Source: Gammaproteobacteria bacterium (GTDB taxonomy: Bacteria > Pseudomonadota > Gammaproteobacteria > Pseudomonadales > Oleiphilaceae). From it: a DNA stretch of 9,094 nt. A model generated the notes under the pieces. The model was not told where the DNA came from. It worked only from the letters and a program-made list of their open reading frames with translations, and searched no databases. This document shows positions 1 to 6,256 of this stretch, piece by piece. The DNA lies in NCBI GenBank assembly GCA_003695085.1, contig RFIV01000182.1, positions 1 to 9,094 on the forward strand, given 5' to 3'. Position 1 is the first letter of the stretch. Each line of letters starts with the position of its first letter. The position numbers and the translations under genes were made by a program.

Positions 1-105
1 ACACAGCAGAACAAGGTGTTTGTTGTAAATGAAGTGGAAGGGGAGACGGGCAGTACGGTCTATATCTGGCCCATCACCCCGGAAGGGAACGATCTGGTGC
101 CCTGA
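1..105 (+). CDS. C-terminal end of an unidentified protein (partial)
   Basis: A frame open from the left edge gives 34 residues (beginning TQQNKVFVV and ending PEGNDLVP) and stops at TGA 103-105. The peptide is mixed hydrophilic and beta-prone (KVFVVNEV, TVYIWPI), and its codons look like those of neighbouring genes. No family is recognised from so short a piece. Its stop codon is directly followed by the stop codon of the convergent CBS gene, so the two genes leave no spacer. It is called a gene because the frame is open to the edge and because the CBS gene ends exactly where it stops. It could still be a chance open frame. Confidence 0.5.
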   Translation, partial: TQQNKVFVVNEVEGETGSTVYIWPITPEGNDLVP

Positions 106-729
106 TCAGGCCCAGCCGTCCACCACATCCCGAAGCGCCAGGCGGCACAGGTCTGCTTGTGTGATCATGCCGGCCAGGTGCCCGTCCAGGGTGACGACCG
201 GAAGCCCGCGAATACGGTAGATCAGCATGCTGGTCACCAGGTCGGCAACTCTCGCTTCGGGGGTTGTCACCAGCAAGGGCTGTCCCGTACCAAGATCCTC
301 CAGCCGGGTTTCAGGGCCCGCGTCCAGCCACCCGGTCAGAACCTGTTCCAGGGTCACTACATGTTGCAGCTCCCGAGCCGCATTGATGCAAGGCAGATGA
401 TGTATTTGATGAGCCTCCATGAATGCACGCGCCTGCCTCACGCTCCACAGGTTGTCACCCAGAATCACCTGCGGGGACATGAAGTCTCGTACACGGGGGC
501 TTTCATCTTCGAAGGCCTCATCTGCCAGAGCAGGTGTGCTCCGAGGCTTCTGCCATCGGCTCAGCCAGCCTCCCGGCGCCCGGTCCTGCACGGGTAACTG
601 ATCGGGGGCATGTGCAACAACAGGGCGTATCTGAGTCAGCTCACTGACGGGTTCTGCGGTGCGTGATTCCGGCCGCACCCTCAGTGGCGTCAGGGTTCGC
701 TGACTGGGTTGTACGAAAAACACGCTCAT
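106..729 (-). CDS. CBS-domain pair protein
   Basis: A 207-residue soluble protein. Residues 1-78 are a proline- and charge-rich, probably disordered leader. Two CBS modules follow, at about 79-132 (starting VRDFMSPQV, then HHLPCI) and about 145-200 (LVTT..ARVADLV, then IRGLPVV..DGHLAGMITQADL). Paired CBS modules form a Bateman domain that usually binds an adenine nucleotide and acts as a sensor or regulatory unit; the ligand here is unknown. The ATG at 727-729 is chosen because AGGAGG lies about seven bases upstream. An in-frame ATG 54 bases earlier has no such site. The gene starts 89 bases inside the 3' end of mnmC and is last in the minus-strand run, so it probably depends on transcription and perhaps translation from upstream. 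No enzymatic domain is attached. Confidence 0.85.
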   Translation of the reverse strand: MSVFFVQPSQRTLTPLRVRPESRTAEPVSELTQIRPVVAHAPDQLPVQDRAPGGWLSRWQKPRSTPALADEAFEDESPRVRDFMSPQVILGDNLWSVRQARAFMEAHQIHHLPCINAARELQHVVTLEQVLTGWLDAGPETRLEDLGTGQPLLVTTPEARVADLVTSMLIYRIRGLPVVTLDGHLAGMITQADLCRLALRDVVDGWA

Positions 730-2551
730 TGGCCGCCTCCTGTTCCACGAACCGATCCGGCCGGACACGATCTGCAAGATCATTGTCGAGCGCCGGAAGT
801 CCTTTCATCAGGGTATCGGCCAAGTGTGCGGAAAGTAAAGGTGCGAGCATGAAGCCTTTCGACCCCAAACCGCTCAGGAAAAACAGGCCGGATTGGCTTT
901 GCCCGGCCACGGGCATGTAGTCCGGAGCCGCGGCACGTATGCTTGCCCGAGGTGTCCATTGAACGTCGGATGGAATGCCATCGGGTATCAGAGCGCGGGC
1001 CTGCTCCAGTATTTGGGCCGAGTCGGCGTGTCGGGGTTCGGTATCTGCATCGTTGGGCGAAAAGGTGGCGCCGAGCGTGACACGCCCATGATCTGCGGGC
1101 ATGGCATAGCCCTCGCCGCACAGGACCTGTCGCAGCGGCCAGTCAGTCACGTGGCCATGAATGATTTGGCCGCGGATGGGTTTCAATGCCTGGCGACGCC
1201 CGGAGGGAAGCCATTGTGCGCTGGCATGACCTGCTGCCACGACGACGGCATCTCCTTCACAGCGCACGCGTTTGCCCCGTGCATCCTCACCCTCCAGCCC
1301 TTTGGCATCGAGCTGGTGAATGCAGACGCCGGTCCGGACTTCAATGAGAGGGTGGTTCAACAGCTGTCTCACCATTTCAGCAGGCCGGAGCCATCCCCCC
1401 TGAGGGAAGAACAAGCCCCCGGTAGCCACTCGGGTTCCCGCTTGACGGGTCAGCCTGTCAGCACTGATCTCACGCACCCAGTCGCCATAATCATTGCGTG
1501 ACAGAAAGCGCTGCTGGCGTTGTCGCTCACGCTCACTGTGCGCAAGGGCAGCCAGGCCGCATGGGTAGAGATGTTCAGGTGCCCGGTGCAGGTAGAAATG
1601 CATTGCGTAGCCATAGGCCGCTGCATGCAGACGTGTATGGGGCGAGTACTCCACTCCGGGCTTGAAATACAGCGCACCCTGTGGGTTGCCTGAGGCGCCG
1701 CTGGCGGGCTGAGTCCCGGCTTCAAAGACGCTGACCCGACATCCGTTGGCAGCAAGATGGTTGGCAAGCGTCGCGCCGGCAATGCCGGCTCCCACCACCA
1801 GAACGTGTCCTGAACGGGTATCGGGCACGCTACCGTCCAATCGGGCACGTGTCATATCTCGCTTGTGACCGAATCCGGGCACCTTGCTGACCTGGTAGCC
1901 CAGCGCTGTCAGCGTTCGTCGAATCCGCCCCACCGCGGTGAAGGTGGCCAGCGTGCTGCCCGGCGCACTGTGCTCGCGTAGCCTGGCAAGCACATCGTCC
2001 GCCCACATGTCGGGGTTGCAGGCGGGTGAGAATCCATCGAGGAACCATGCATCCGCCTGAAAGGAAACGCGATCCAGTGCTTCTCTTACATCTCCGAACC
2101 AGATGGACAGGGTGATGCGCCCATCAGCAGATGTCCGCCTCTGAAGCCCTGAAACCGGCTCCGGATACAGGCCGAGCAGAGTGGTGATGTCGTTTTCCGA
2201 AACGCCTCGCGAGCGTGCCGTACGGCGGATATCCTCGGGCCTGACCGGAAACTTTTCGATGCTGAAGAAATGCAGGCGAGCTTGGGGGGGCGCATGCCTT
2301 TTGAAGGCCTCAAGGGCCGCCAGGAAGTTCAGCCCGGTTCCGAAGCCGGTTTCCCCGATCACGAAAGGACGCCGCAGTTTCCATCCGGCGAAGCGTTCGG
2401 GCAACAGGTTGCCCTCGACAAACACATACCGGCTCTCGGCAAGCCCGTCGGCCCGCGAGAAATACACATCTCCGAAATCCGGCGAGGCGGGCATGCCTTC
2501 ATCTGACCAGTCCAGCGTTGCCCATGGCAGCCAGGGCCCCTTGTCACTCAC
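641..2551 (-). CDS. mnmC: Bifunctional tRNA 5-methylaminomethyl-2-thiouridine biosynthesis protein MnmC
   Basis: This 636-residue cytoplasmic enzyme completes the mnm5(s2)U34 wobble modification of tRNA. The FAD oxidoreductase part converts cmnm5U to nm5U, and the SAM methyltransferase part then makes mnm5U. The N-terminal methyltransferase covers about 1-240, with GETGFGTGLNFL at 66-77 and WFLDGFSPACNPDMW at 169-183. The C-terminal DAO-type oxidoreductase covers about 248-610, with the dinucleotide loop GAGIAGA at 254-260, ASGNPQGALY at 286-295, PQGGWLRP at 383-390 and GLGSKGF at 561-567. Its length is close to E. coli MnmC (668). The start is GTG at 2549-2551, which overlaps the last 8 bases of the upstream isomerase gene. 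There is only a weak Shine-Dalgarno, consistent with translational coupling. The 3' end overlaps the CBS gene by 89 bases. Both domains look intact, so both reactions are expected. Confidence 0.97.
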   Translation of the reverse strand: MSDKGPWLPWATLDWSDEGMPASPDFGDVYFSRADGLAESRYVFVEGNLLPERFAGWKLRRPFVIGETGFGTGLNFLAALEAFKRHAPPQARLHFFSIEKFPVRPEDIRRTARSRGVSENDITTLLGLYPEPVSGLQRRTSADGRITLSIWFGDVREALDRVSFQADAWFLDGFSPACNPDMWADDVLARLREHSAPGSTLATFTAVGRIRRTLTALGYQVSKVPGFGHKRDMTRARLDGSVPDTRSGHVLVVGAGIAGATLANHLAANGCRVSVFEAGTQPASGASGNPQGALYFKPGVEYSPHTRLHAAAYGYAMHFYLHRAPEHLYPCGLAALAHSERERQRQQRFLSRNDYGDWVREISADRLTRQAGTRVATGGLFFPQGGWLRPAEMVRQLLNHPLIEVRTGVCIHQLDAKGLEGEDARGKRVRCEGDAVVVAAGHASAQWLPSGRRQALKPIRGQIIHGHVTDWPLRQVLCGEGYAMPADHGRVTLGATFSPNDADTEPRHADSAQILEQARALIPDGIPSDVQWTPRASIRAAAPDYMPVAGQSQSGLFFLSGLGSKGFMLAPLLSAHLADTLMKGLPALDNDLADRVRPDRFVEQEAANERVFRTTQSANPDATEGAAGITHRRTRQ

Positions 2552-3101
2552 TGAGCGTCACGCTCTCGATGATGACCGGCTCTACCGGCAGGTTGCGAAA
2601 CTGCCCCCAGGCACGTGTCGGCAAGGCCGCTATCGTATCGACGACGTCCATACCCCGGATCACTTTCCCGAATACCGTGTAGCCTGGCCGACCGGGTTGT
2701 CCGTCGAGATGCGGGTTGTCCACAACATTGATATAGAACTGACTGGTGGCTGAATCCGGATTTCGTGTGCGGGCCATGGCAATGGTTCCCCTTGTATTGC
2801 TGAGGCCGTTGTCAGACTCGTTGATAACAGGCTCATGCGTCGCCTTCCGGCGGATACGGGTGTCGTAGCCCCCGCCCTGGATCATGAAGCCGGCAATCAC
2901 CCGGTGAAAGATTGTACCGTTGTAGTGGCCCTCACGCACGTAGCGGGTAAAGTTCCGAACGCTTTGAGGCGCCTTTTCCATGTTCAGATCAATGGAGATC
3001 GTACCGTGATTGGTTCGGATATCAGCCTGAAGTGCCAGTGCAGCGACAGGGAAGGTAAATAGTGAGACCAGGCTGATCAGCCTGCAGATCAGGTTTGACA
3101 T
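2544..3101 (-). CDS. ppiA: Periplasmic cyclophilin-type peptidyl-prolyl cis-trans isomerase (PpiA-like)
   Basis: A 185-residue cyclophilin that catalyses proline cis-trans isomerisation in periplasmic proteins. A signal peptide is visible at residues 1-23 (MSNLICRLISLVSLF then FPVAALA), with probable cleavage after ALA. The active-site block FHRVIAGFMIQGGG spans 65-78 and includes catalytic Arg67 and pocket residues Phe72 and Gln75. TRGTIAMAR and SQFYINVVDN follow, as in E. coli PpiA, which is similar in length and sequence. The ATG at 3099-3101 is preferred over an in-frame start 129 bases upstream because it begins the signal peptide and has GGAGG nine bases before it. The gene follows the diguanylate cyclase by 40 bases and overlaps mnmC by 8 bases. 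A link to flagella or c-di-GMP is not indicated beyond position. Confidence 0.95.
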   Translation of the reverse strand: MSNLICRLISLVSLFTFPVAALALQADIRTNHGTISIDLNMEKAPQSVRNFTRYVREGHYNGTIFHRVIAGFMIQGGGYDTRIRRKATHEPVINESDNGLSNTRGTIAMARTRNPDSATSQFYINVVDNPHLDGQPGRPGYTVFGKVIRGMDVVDTIAALPTRAWGQFRNLPVEPVIIESVTLSE

Positions 3102-3141
3102 GAATGCGCCCCTCCGCAAATTTGAAACCGGAAAATGGGCC

Positions 3142-4383
3142 CTAACGCAAATGCTGATTGTCTTTGTTGTCGGAAACGTAAGGACAGGCCCGATTTTTAC
3201 CGGTTCGCTTCGCTTTGTAAAGGGCTTCATCTGCCCGGCTAATCAGCGCTTCATAGTCCAGGTGCTCGTCAGGGATCACCGTAGCGTATCCCGCACTGAT
3301 GGTCACCACACCCTCCGGCGCACGCTCATGTGGCAAGCCCAGCGCTTCCACCTGTCGGACCAGTCTGTGGGCTATCTCTGCAGCCGCCACCGCGTCAGTA
3401 TCGGGCAGAACGAGTGCAAATTCTTCCCCGCCGAAACGTACGGCCATATCGGCACCCCGGCGGGCGAATCCTTCGAAACACCGGGCCAGCTCGGTCAGGC
3501 AGGCGTCACCTGCCTGATGTCCGTAGTGGTCGTTGTAGGCCTTGAAATTGTCCACGTCAATCATGATCAGTGTGAAGGGGAGTCCGTCTCGACGCGCCCG
3601 GCGCCACTCACGATCCATGAACTGGTTGAAGGCCCGGCGGTTTGCCAGTTGCGTGAGCGGATCCAGCAGGGCTTGTTCCATCAGGTGTTTCTCGGCGGCC
3701 TGCAGCGCTGACTGCTCATGCTTCAGCAGCAGCTGTTGCAGAAAATTCCTTCGGGTTTCATATTCATAGCGATAGCTGACCAACAAGCTGATCACAACCA
3801 CAAAGCTGTTGACGAATGCCAGCTCAACAAACTGATGGGTTGGCAGCTGCATGAAGGCATGCATGCCCAGAATCTGCAGCATCCAGAGTATGAGCGCCAG
3901 GGGAAACACTGCATTGAACGGCAGTCGCAATACCGCCAGAGCGTAAAAAAGAGAGATGATGGCGCCTGTTTGGTAGTGATAGTTGCCAGCCTGGGCGGCC
4001 AGTACGCCAATCGCGATGATGGACAGGTGAATTGCGAGCGCACCTATGCCCAGCAGGGCGTGGAAGAGTGGCCGAAAGATGCGGAAGTGCGACAGAGCGG
4101 CGACCATGAGCACGAAGGCTGCGCCGCTGGCTCTCAGCCAGAGCGTCTGCTCAACCAATTGCGGAATCACCAGGCGGTCGGCAATCAGAAAGCAGACCAG
4201 CACGAATGCGCCGGCAACTGCATAAATGCGGTTGATGGTGTAATTGCTGTTACGGAAGGTGGAAGCAAACAGCGCTTCCAGCTCCGGAGGAAATTGCAGC
4301 CCGCTCAGCCCGCGTTCGTGGGTCTCACGCAGGTAGCGAATGCTGGCCTCTGACAGCGATGTAGGGGAGTCAGATGTGCTCAC
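3142..4383 (-). CDS. Membrane-bound GGDEF diguanylate cyclase
   Basis: A 413-residue inner-membrane protein predicted to make cyclic di-GMP from two GTP. A cytoplasmic N-terminus (1-50) is followed by about six hydrophobic segments near 52-69, 84-99, 107-130, 138-156, 157-178 and 187-204. A charged, likely coiled-coil linker spans about 205-237, and the GGDEF domain runs from about 238 to 397. The domain has DPLTQLANRR at 241-250, the metal-binding MIDVDNFK at 274-281, and the signature GGEEF at 318-322, a catalytically competent variant. The product-inhibition I-site RxxD (R309-G-A-D312) lies five residues before it. No EAL domain is present. The N-terminal membrane sensor is not a family I can name. 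The start is GTG at 4381-4383 with a poor ribosome site; an in-frame stop lies 15 bases upstream. It heads the minus-strand run and is divergent from the MshEN-like gene. Confidence 0.93.
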   Translation of the reverse strand: MSTSDSPTSLSEASIRYLRETHERGLSGLQFPPELEALFASTFRNSNYTINRIYAVAGAFVLVCFLIADRLVIPQLVEQTLWLRASGAAFVLMVAALSHFRIFRPLFHALLGIGALAIHLSIIAIGVLAAQAGNYHYQTGAIISLFYALAVLRLPFNAVFPLALILWMLQILGMHAFMQLPTHQFVELAFVNSFVVVISLLVSYRYEYETRRNFLQQLLLKHEQSALQAAEKHLMEQALLDPLTQLANRRAFNQFMDREWRRARRDGLPFTLIMIDVDNFKAYNDHYGHQAGDACLTELARCFEGFARRGADMAVRFGGEEFALVLPDTDAVAAAEIAHRLVRQVEALGLPHERAPEGVVTISAGYATVIPDEHLDYEALISRADEALYKAKRTGKNRACPYVSDNKDNQHLR

Positions 4384-4470
4384 GTCAGACAGCTTTCAGC
4401 CTTTTACGACAGTGTAGGTGATCCGGGAGCCGTGTGCTCGGCTGACGTTAACACTTTGACACAGTTTGTG

Positions 4471-4494
4471 CGCTGTTGACATGAAAAAACAGCG
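4471..4494. repeat. Inverted repeat with 7-bp arms
   Basis: CGCTGTT (4471-4477) and AACAGCG (4488-4494) are perfect reverse complements around a 10-base centre. The site lies between the divergent genes and next to another inverted repeat at 4497-4518. It could be a binding site for a dimeric regulator or the base of an RNA hairpin in the leader of the cyclase transcript. Confidence 0.4.
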
Positions 4495-4496
4495 AT

Positions 4497-4518
4497 TTGT
4501 GGTCTGTTACCTCCACAA
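4497..4518. repeat. Inverted repeat with 6-bp arms
   Basis: TTGTGG (4497-4502) and CCACAA (4513-4518) are perfect reverse complements around a 10-base centre. The centre lies 25 bp from that of the 4471-4494 repeat. The two sites have the same layout (10-base centres) but different arm sequences. Confidence 0.35.
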
Positions 4519-4545
4519 TCTACACTTTTTCACATTGATCAACTT

Positions 4546-4574
4546 TTATTCCGCCCGCTTCGTGCCAATATAGT
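4546..4574 (+). promoter_or_regulatory. Candidate promoter of the MshEN-like gene
   Basis: A good -10 hexamer TATAGT lies at 4569-4574, 33 bases before the ATG. At 17-bp spacing the -35 hexamer is TTATTC (4546-4551), which is weak, so an activator may be needed. The expected transcription start, near 4581, falls within the inverted repeat at 4571-4585. The call rests on the -10 element and its position only. Confidence 0.4.
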
Positions 4575-4585
4575 ATGTGATACTA
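4571..4585. repeat. Perfect inverted repeat over the -10 and start region (candidate operator)
   Basis: TAGTAT, GTG, ATACTA: two perfect 6-bp arms around a 3-bp centre. It overlaps the end of the TATAGT -10 hexamer and the predicted transcription start of the gene at 4608, a typical place for a repressor site. The cognate regulator is unknown. Confidence 0.45.
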
Positions 4586-4607
4586 CTGCAATCCTGAGGA
4601 ATTCATC

Positions 4608-5360
4608 ATGGCCGGCAATACCCAATACATCGACAAGTCGAGGCTCGGCCGACTGCTGATCAACCGGGGCTACATCGATGAGTCCCAACTGGCCGAGGCC
4701 CTGCAACGGCAAAAGGGCACAGAAAAGCGCTTGGGTGAGGTGCTCATCGAGCTGGGCTACCTGACTGAGAAAGCCCTGGCCCGGACTCTGAAACACCAGT
4801 CTCGCTATCGTTATGCTGCGGCGTTTGTCGCGATGGTTGCTACGCCTCTGCAGCCGCTGGTAGCGTTTGGAGCGACCGCTACGCAAGCGATTCCGGTCAG
4901 TCCGACGTCGGCGTTGAAAGTCGGTGGCATGCGCGCGTTGACTGAAGACGATATGGCCGAAGTCTCCGCTCAAGGGGATGTCTTTGGTGCCTGGGGGGAT
5001 TTGACAGGACAGGTTGCTCAGGCCCGGGAAGAAGCGCGTGAAAAACTGGCAAAGGGCGAAGAGCCGGAAGCGCTGGATGGGGTGAAAACCGTTACCGCAC
5101 TCGGGCAGATGATGTTCCCGCTCAGTCACGTGCTGGAAGCGGACACCAAGATTGAAGGTGTGACATGGGACCCGGCGCGTGCCAAGCCTCTTTTCAACGA
5201 AGATGGCTCCATGAATGTCAATTTGCCGACCCGGATCGAGCACATGTACTTTGACAATATCCGGGTGGCGGGCAGCACCGGACCCACCATGGGCAGTATC
5301 AGGCTGGAGGGGATAGAGTTCCACGATAACGCGAGTATCGTGATTCGACCGCTGAGGTAG
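4608..5360 (+). CDS. MshEN-domain protein with internal signal-like segment and uncharacterised C-terminal region
   Basis: A 250-residue protein of unknown function. Residues 12-35 (RLGRLLINRG...LQRQ) and 41-64 (RLGEVLIELG...LKHQ) are two 24-residue copies of the RLGxxL...G...L...L..Q motif, separated by exactly five residues. This is the arrangement of the c-di-GMP-binding MshEN domain found at the N-terminus of type II secretion and type IV pilus ATPases, but no ATPase follows. Residues 66-92 resemble a signal peptide or membrane anchor (RYRY, then AAAFVAMVATPL, then small residues). The remainder has MRALTEDDMAEVSAQGDVFG at 108-127, a charged stretch near 137-156, and an end rich in short beta strands (IRVAGS..MGSIRLEGIEF..ASIVIR). 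That pattern resembles surface/pilus-associated DUF6160/FilA-like proteins; this is from memory and tentative. The ATG has GAGGA seven bases upstream. Inferred topology is sensor in the cytoplasm and tail outside. Confidence 0.75.
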   Translation: MAGNTQYIDKSRLGRLLINRGYIDESQLAEALQRQKGTEKRLGEVLIELGYLTEKALARTLKHQSRYRYAAAFVAMVATPLQPLVAFGATATQAIPVSPTSALKVGGMRALTEDDMAEVSAQGDVFGAWGDLTGQVAQAREEAREKLAKGEEPEALDGVKTVTALGQMMFPLSHVLEADTKIEGVTWDPARAKPLFNEDGSMNVNLPTRIEHMYFDNIRVAGSTGPTMGSIRLEGIEFHDNASIVIRPLR

Positions 5361-5390
5361 CGTTTTCCTTGTTGTTGTTCAGTGAGACTC

Positions 5391-5415
5391 GCCGCACGTC
5401 ATGTGCGGCTTTTTT
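5391..5415 (+). terminator. Intrinsic terminator of the MshEN-like gene
   Basis: A perfect 7-bp stem, GCCGCAC (5391-5397) with GTGCGGC (5403-5409), has a 5-base loop and is followed by six T residues (5410-5415). It lies 30 bases past the stop codon. There is no T run on the other side, so it should act only on plus-strand transcripts and not on flgN, which ends at 5422. Confidence 0.9.
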
Positions 5416-5421
5416 ATGCGT

Positions 5422-5886
5422 TCACGCAATGCCGATAGCGTGCCCCGTGCCGGCCACATGCTCCGTTTGGGCTGCTTTTCCATAGACCACAGGTTTGTCC
5501 GGCTGGCCCTTGATCAGGCGAAGCACACGCTCGCTGCGTTGGGCGGATGCATGAATGATGCGTCCATTGACTTCATTGAGTGTGGCACAGGCATTGACCA
5601 GTGCTTCGGTCTCCGACAGTTCCTTGTAGATGGCCGGGAACCGGTTTTTGAGGACGTGCTTCAGCCTTTCCGGAGTCAGCCGGACCTGCGCCAGCCATTC
5701 TGTTCGCGCGCGCGCGCCGCTGTCCAGCGCGTTCATCAGCTCGAGTTTGCGCTGAGCCAGAGCTGGCAGGGCCTCGATATCTCCGCTTTCCAGAGCATCG
5801 CGTTCATGCATCAGAATATCATGCAGTCGCGAGAGATGTTCGCGATCCGCAGCAAGCTGCGAACGGAAGGTTTTGAGATCGGACAT
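5422..5886 (-). CDS. flgN: Flagellar export chaperone FlgN
   Basis: A 154-residue, almost wholly helical protein of FlgN type. FlgN binds the hook-filament junction proteins FlgK and FlgL in the cytoplasm and delivers them to the flagellar export apparatus. The N-terminal two thirds is a long amphipathic helical region (RSQLAADREHLSRLHDIL, then LAQRKLELMNAL). The block LNEVNGRIIHASAQRSERVL at 114-133 is typical of the family's conserved C-terminal part. The ATG at 5884-5886 is chosen because GGAGG lies four bases upstream and the gene sits 16 bases after flgM. A longer open frame upstream only reads through flgM. The assignment rests on fold type, size and pairing with flgM. A short alternating CG tract (5705-5717) lies within the gene. 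Confidence 0.88.
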   Translation of the reverse strand: MSDLKTFRSQLAADREHLSRLHDILMHERDALESGDIEALPALAQRKLELMNALDSGARARTEWLAQVRLTPERLKHVLKNRFPAIYKELSETEALVNACATLNEVNGRIIHASAQRSERVLRLIKGQPDKPVVYGKAAQTEHVAGTGHAIGIA

Positions 5887-5902
5887 GGTGCCTCCGCGTG
5901 TG

Positions 5903-6214
5903 TCAGGAGAGATCTTGCTCCATACCAAGCAATTTCTCTGCCACACGCTGGCTGTCCACTTCGTAGGTGCCGGATTCGATCGCCTGGCGAAGTGCCTGAA
6001 TACGATTGGCATCGGTCTCGGGCGCACGCCTGGCCTCGGACTCGGCTGCCTGAAGCGTCCGGGCGGACGGGCTCAGAGCCACACTGTCGCCCTCGCGGGA
6101 GGCGCTGTCCCTCAGCGCTGCATCGGCCTTGCCGGCAGCAGCTTTCTGTGCTTCATCTGCAGCCTTTCTGTTGACCTGTTGCGGCAAACCATTGCCGACG
6201 CCCTTGATGTTCAT
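5903..6214 (-). CDS. flgM: Anti-sigma-28 factor FlgM
   Basis: A 103-residue protein that binds and inhibits the flagellar sigma factor FliA until it is exported through the completed hook-basal body. The N-terminal half (MNIKGVGNGL, Ala/Lys-rich) is low in complexity and likely disordered. The C-terminal FliA-binding part is recognisable, with SVALSPSART at 44-53 and the RIQALRQAIESGTYEVDSQR block at 71-90, followed by VAEKLL. The length is typical of FlgM. The ATG at 6212-6214 has AGGAG seven bases upstream. It is followed after 16 bases by flgN and preceded by a near-consensus sigma-28 promoter, so FlgM is expected to limit its own sigma factor in a feedback loop. Confidence 0.93.
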   Translation of the reverse strand: MNIKGVGNGLPQQVNRKAADEAQKAAAGKADAALRDSASREGDSVALSPSARTLQAAESEARRAPETDANRIQALRQAIESGTYEVDSQRVAEKLLGMEQDLS

Positions 6215-6256
6215 GTTGCGCTCCTGAATTCGGATACGTACTGCTTCTGTTGAGGT

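Larger units (their letters stand above)
4384..4607. promoter_or_regulatory. Divergent intergenic control region
   Basis: This 224-bp AT-richer spacer lies between the GTG of the diguanylate cyclase (minus) and the ATG of the MshEN-like gene (plus). It must hold promoters for both. It contains three inverted repeats with arms of at least 6 bp (4471-4494, 4497-4518, 4571-4585), the 8-bp palindrome TTGATCAA at 4535-4542, and two TTGACA hexamers 20 bp apart (4456-4461, 4476-4481) that lack good -10 partners. On the minus strand a sigma-54-like TTGGCACG element lies at 4561-4568, but its -12 partner is weak. No clear sigma-70 promoter for the cyclase was found. Confidence 0.6.

Noticed and set aside
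893..1501. 202-codon plus-strand open frame opposite mnmC
   Set aside because: It lies opposite the conserved MnmC oxidoreductase domain and its translation shows no domain.
4413..4430. Plus-strand GG-N10-GC pattern resembling a sigma-54 site
   Set aside because: Only the GG and GC match; the conserved TGGCAC and TTGC bases are absent.
4539..5324. 261-codon open frame on the minus strand opposite the MshEN-like gene
   Set aside because: It is antisense to a gene with a clear motif pair, ribosome site and terminator. Its translation is rich in Arg, His, Gln and Pro with no recognisable domain, as expected for a shadow frame.
5705..5717. Alternating CG tract (13 bases), possible Z-DNA
   Set aside because: It lies within flgN and is explained by Ala-Arg-Ala-Arg codons (GARART). 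It is too short to argue for a structural role.
5401..6174. 257-codon plus-strand open frame opposite flgN and flgM
   Set aside because: Its start lies inside the terminator hairpin, and its translation is low-complexity and Arg/Cys-rich. flgM and flgN on the other strand have ribosome sites and a sigma-28 promoter.
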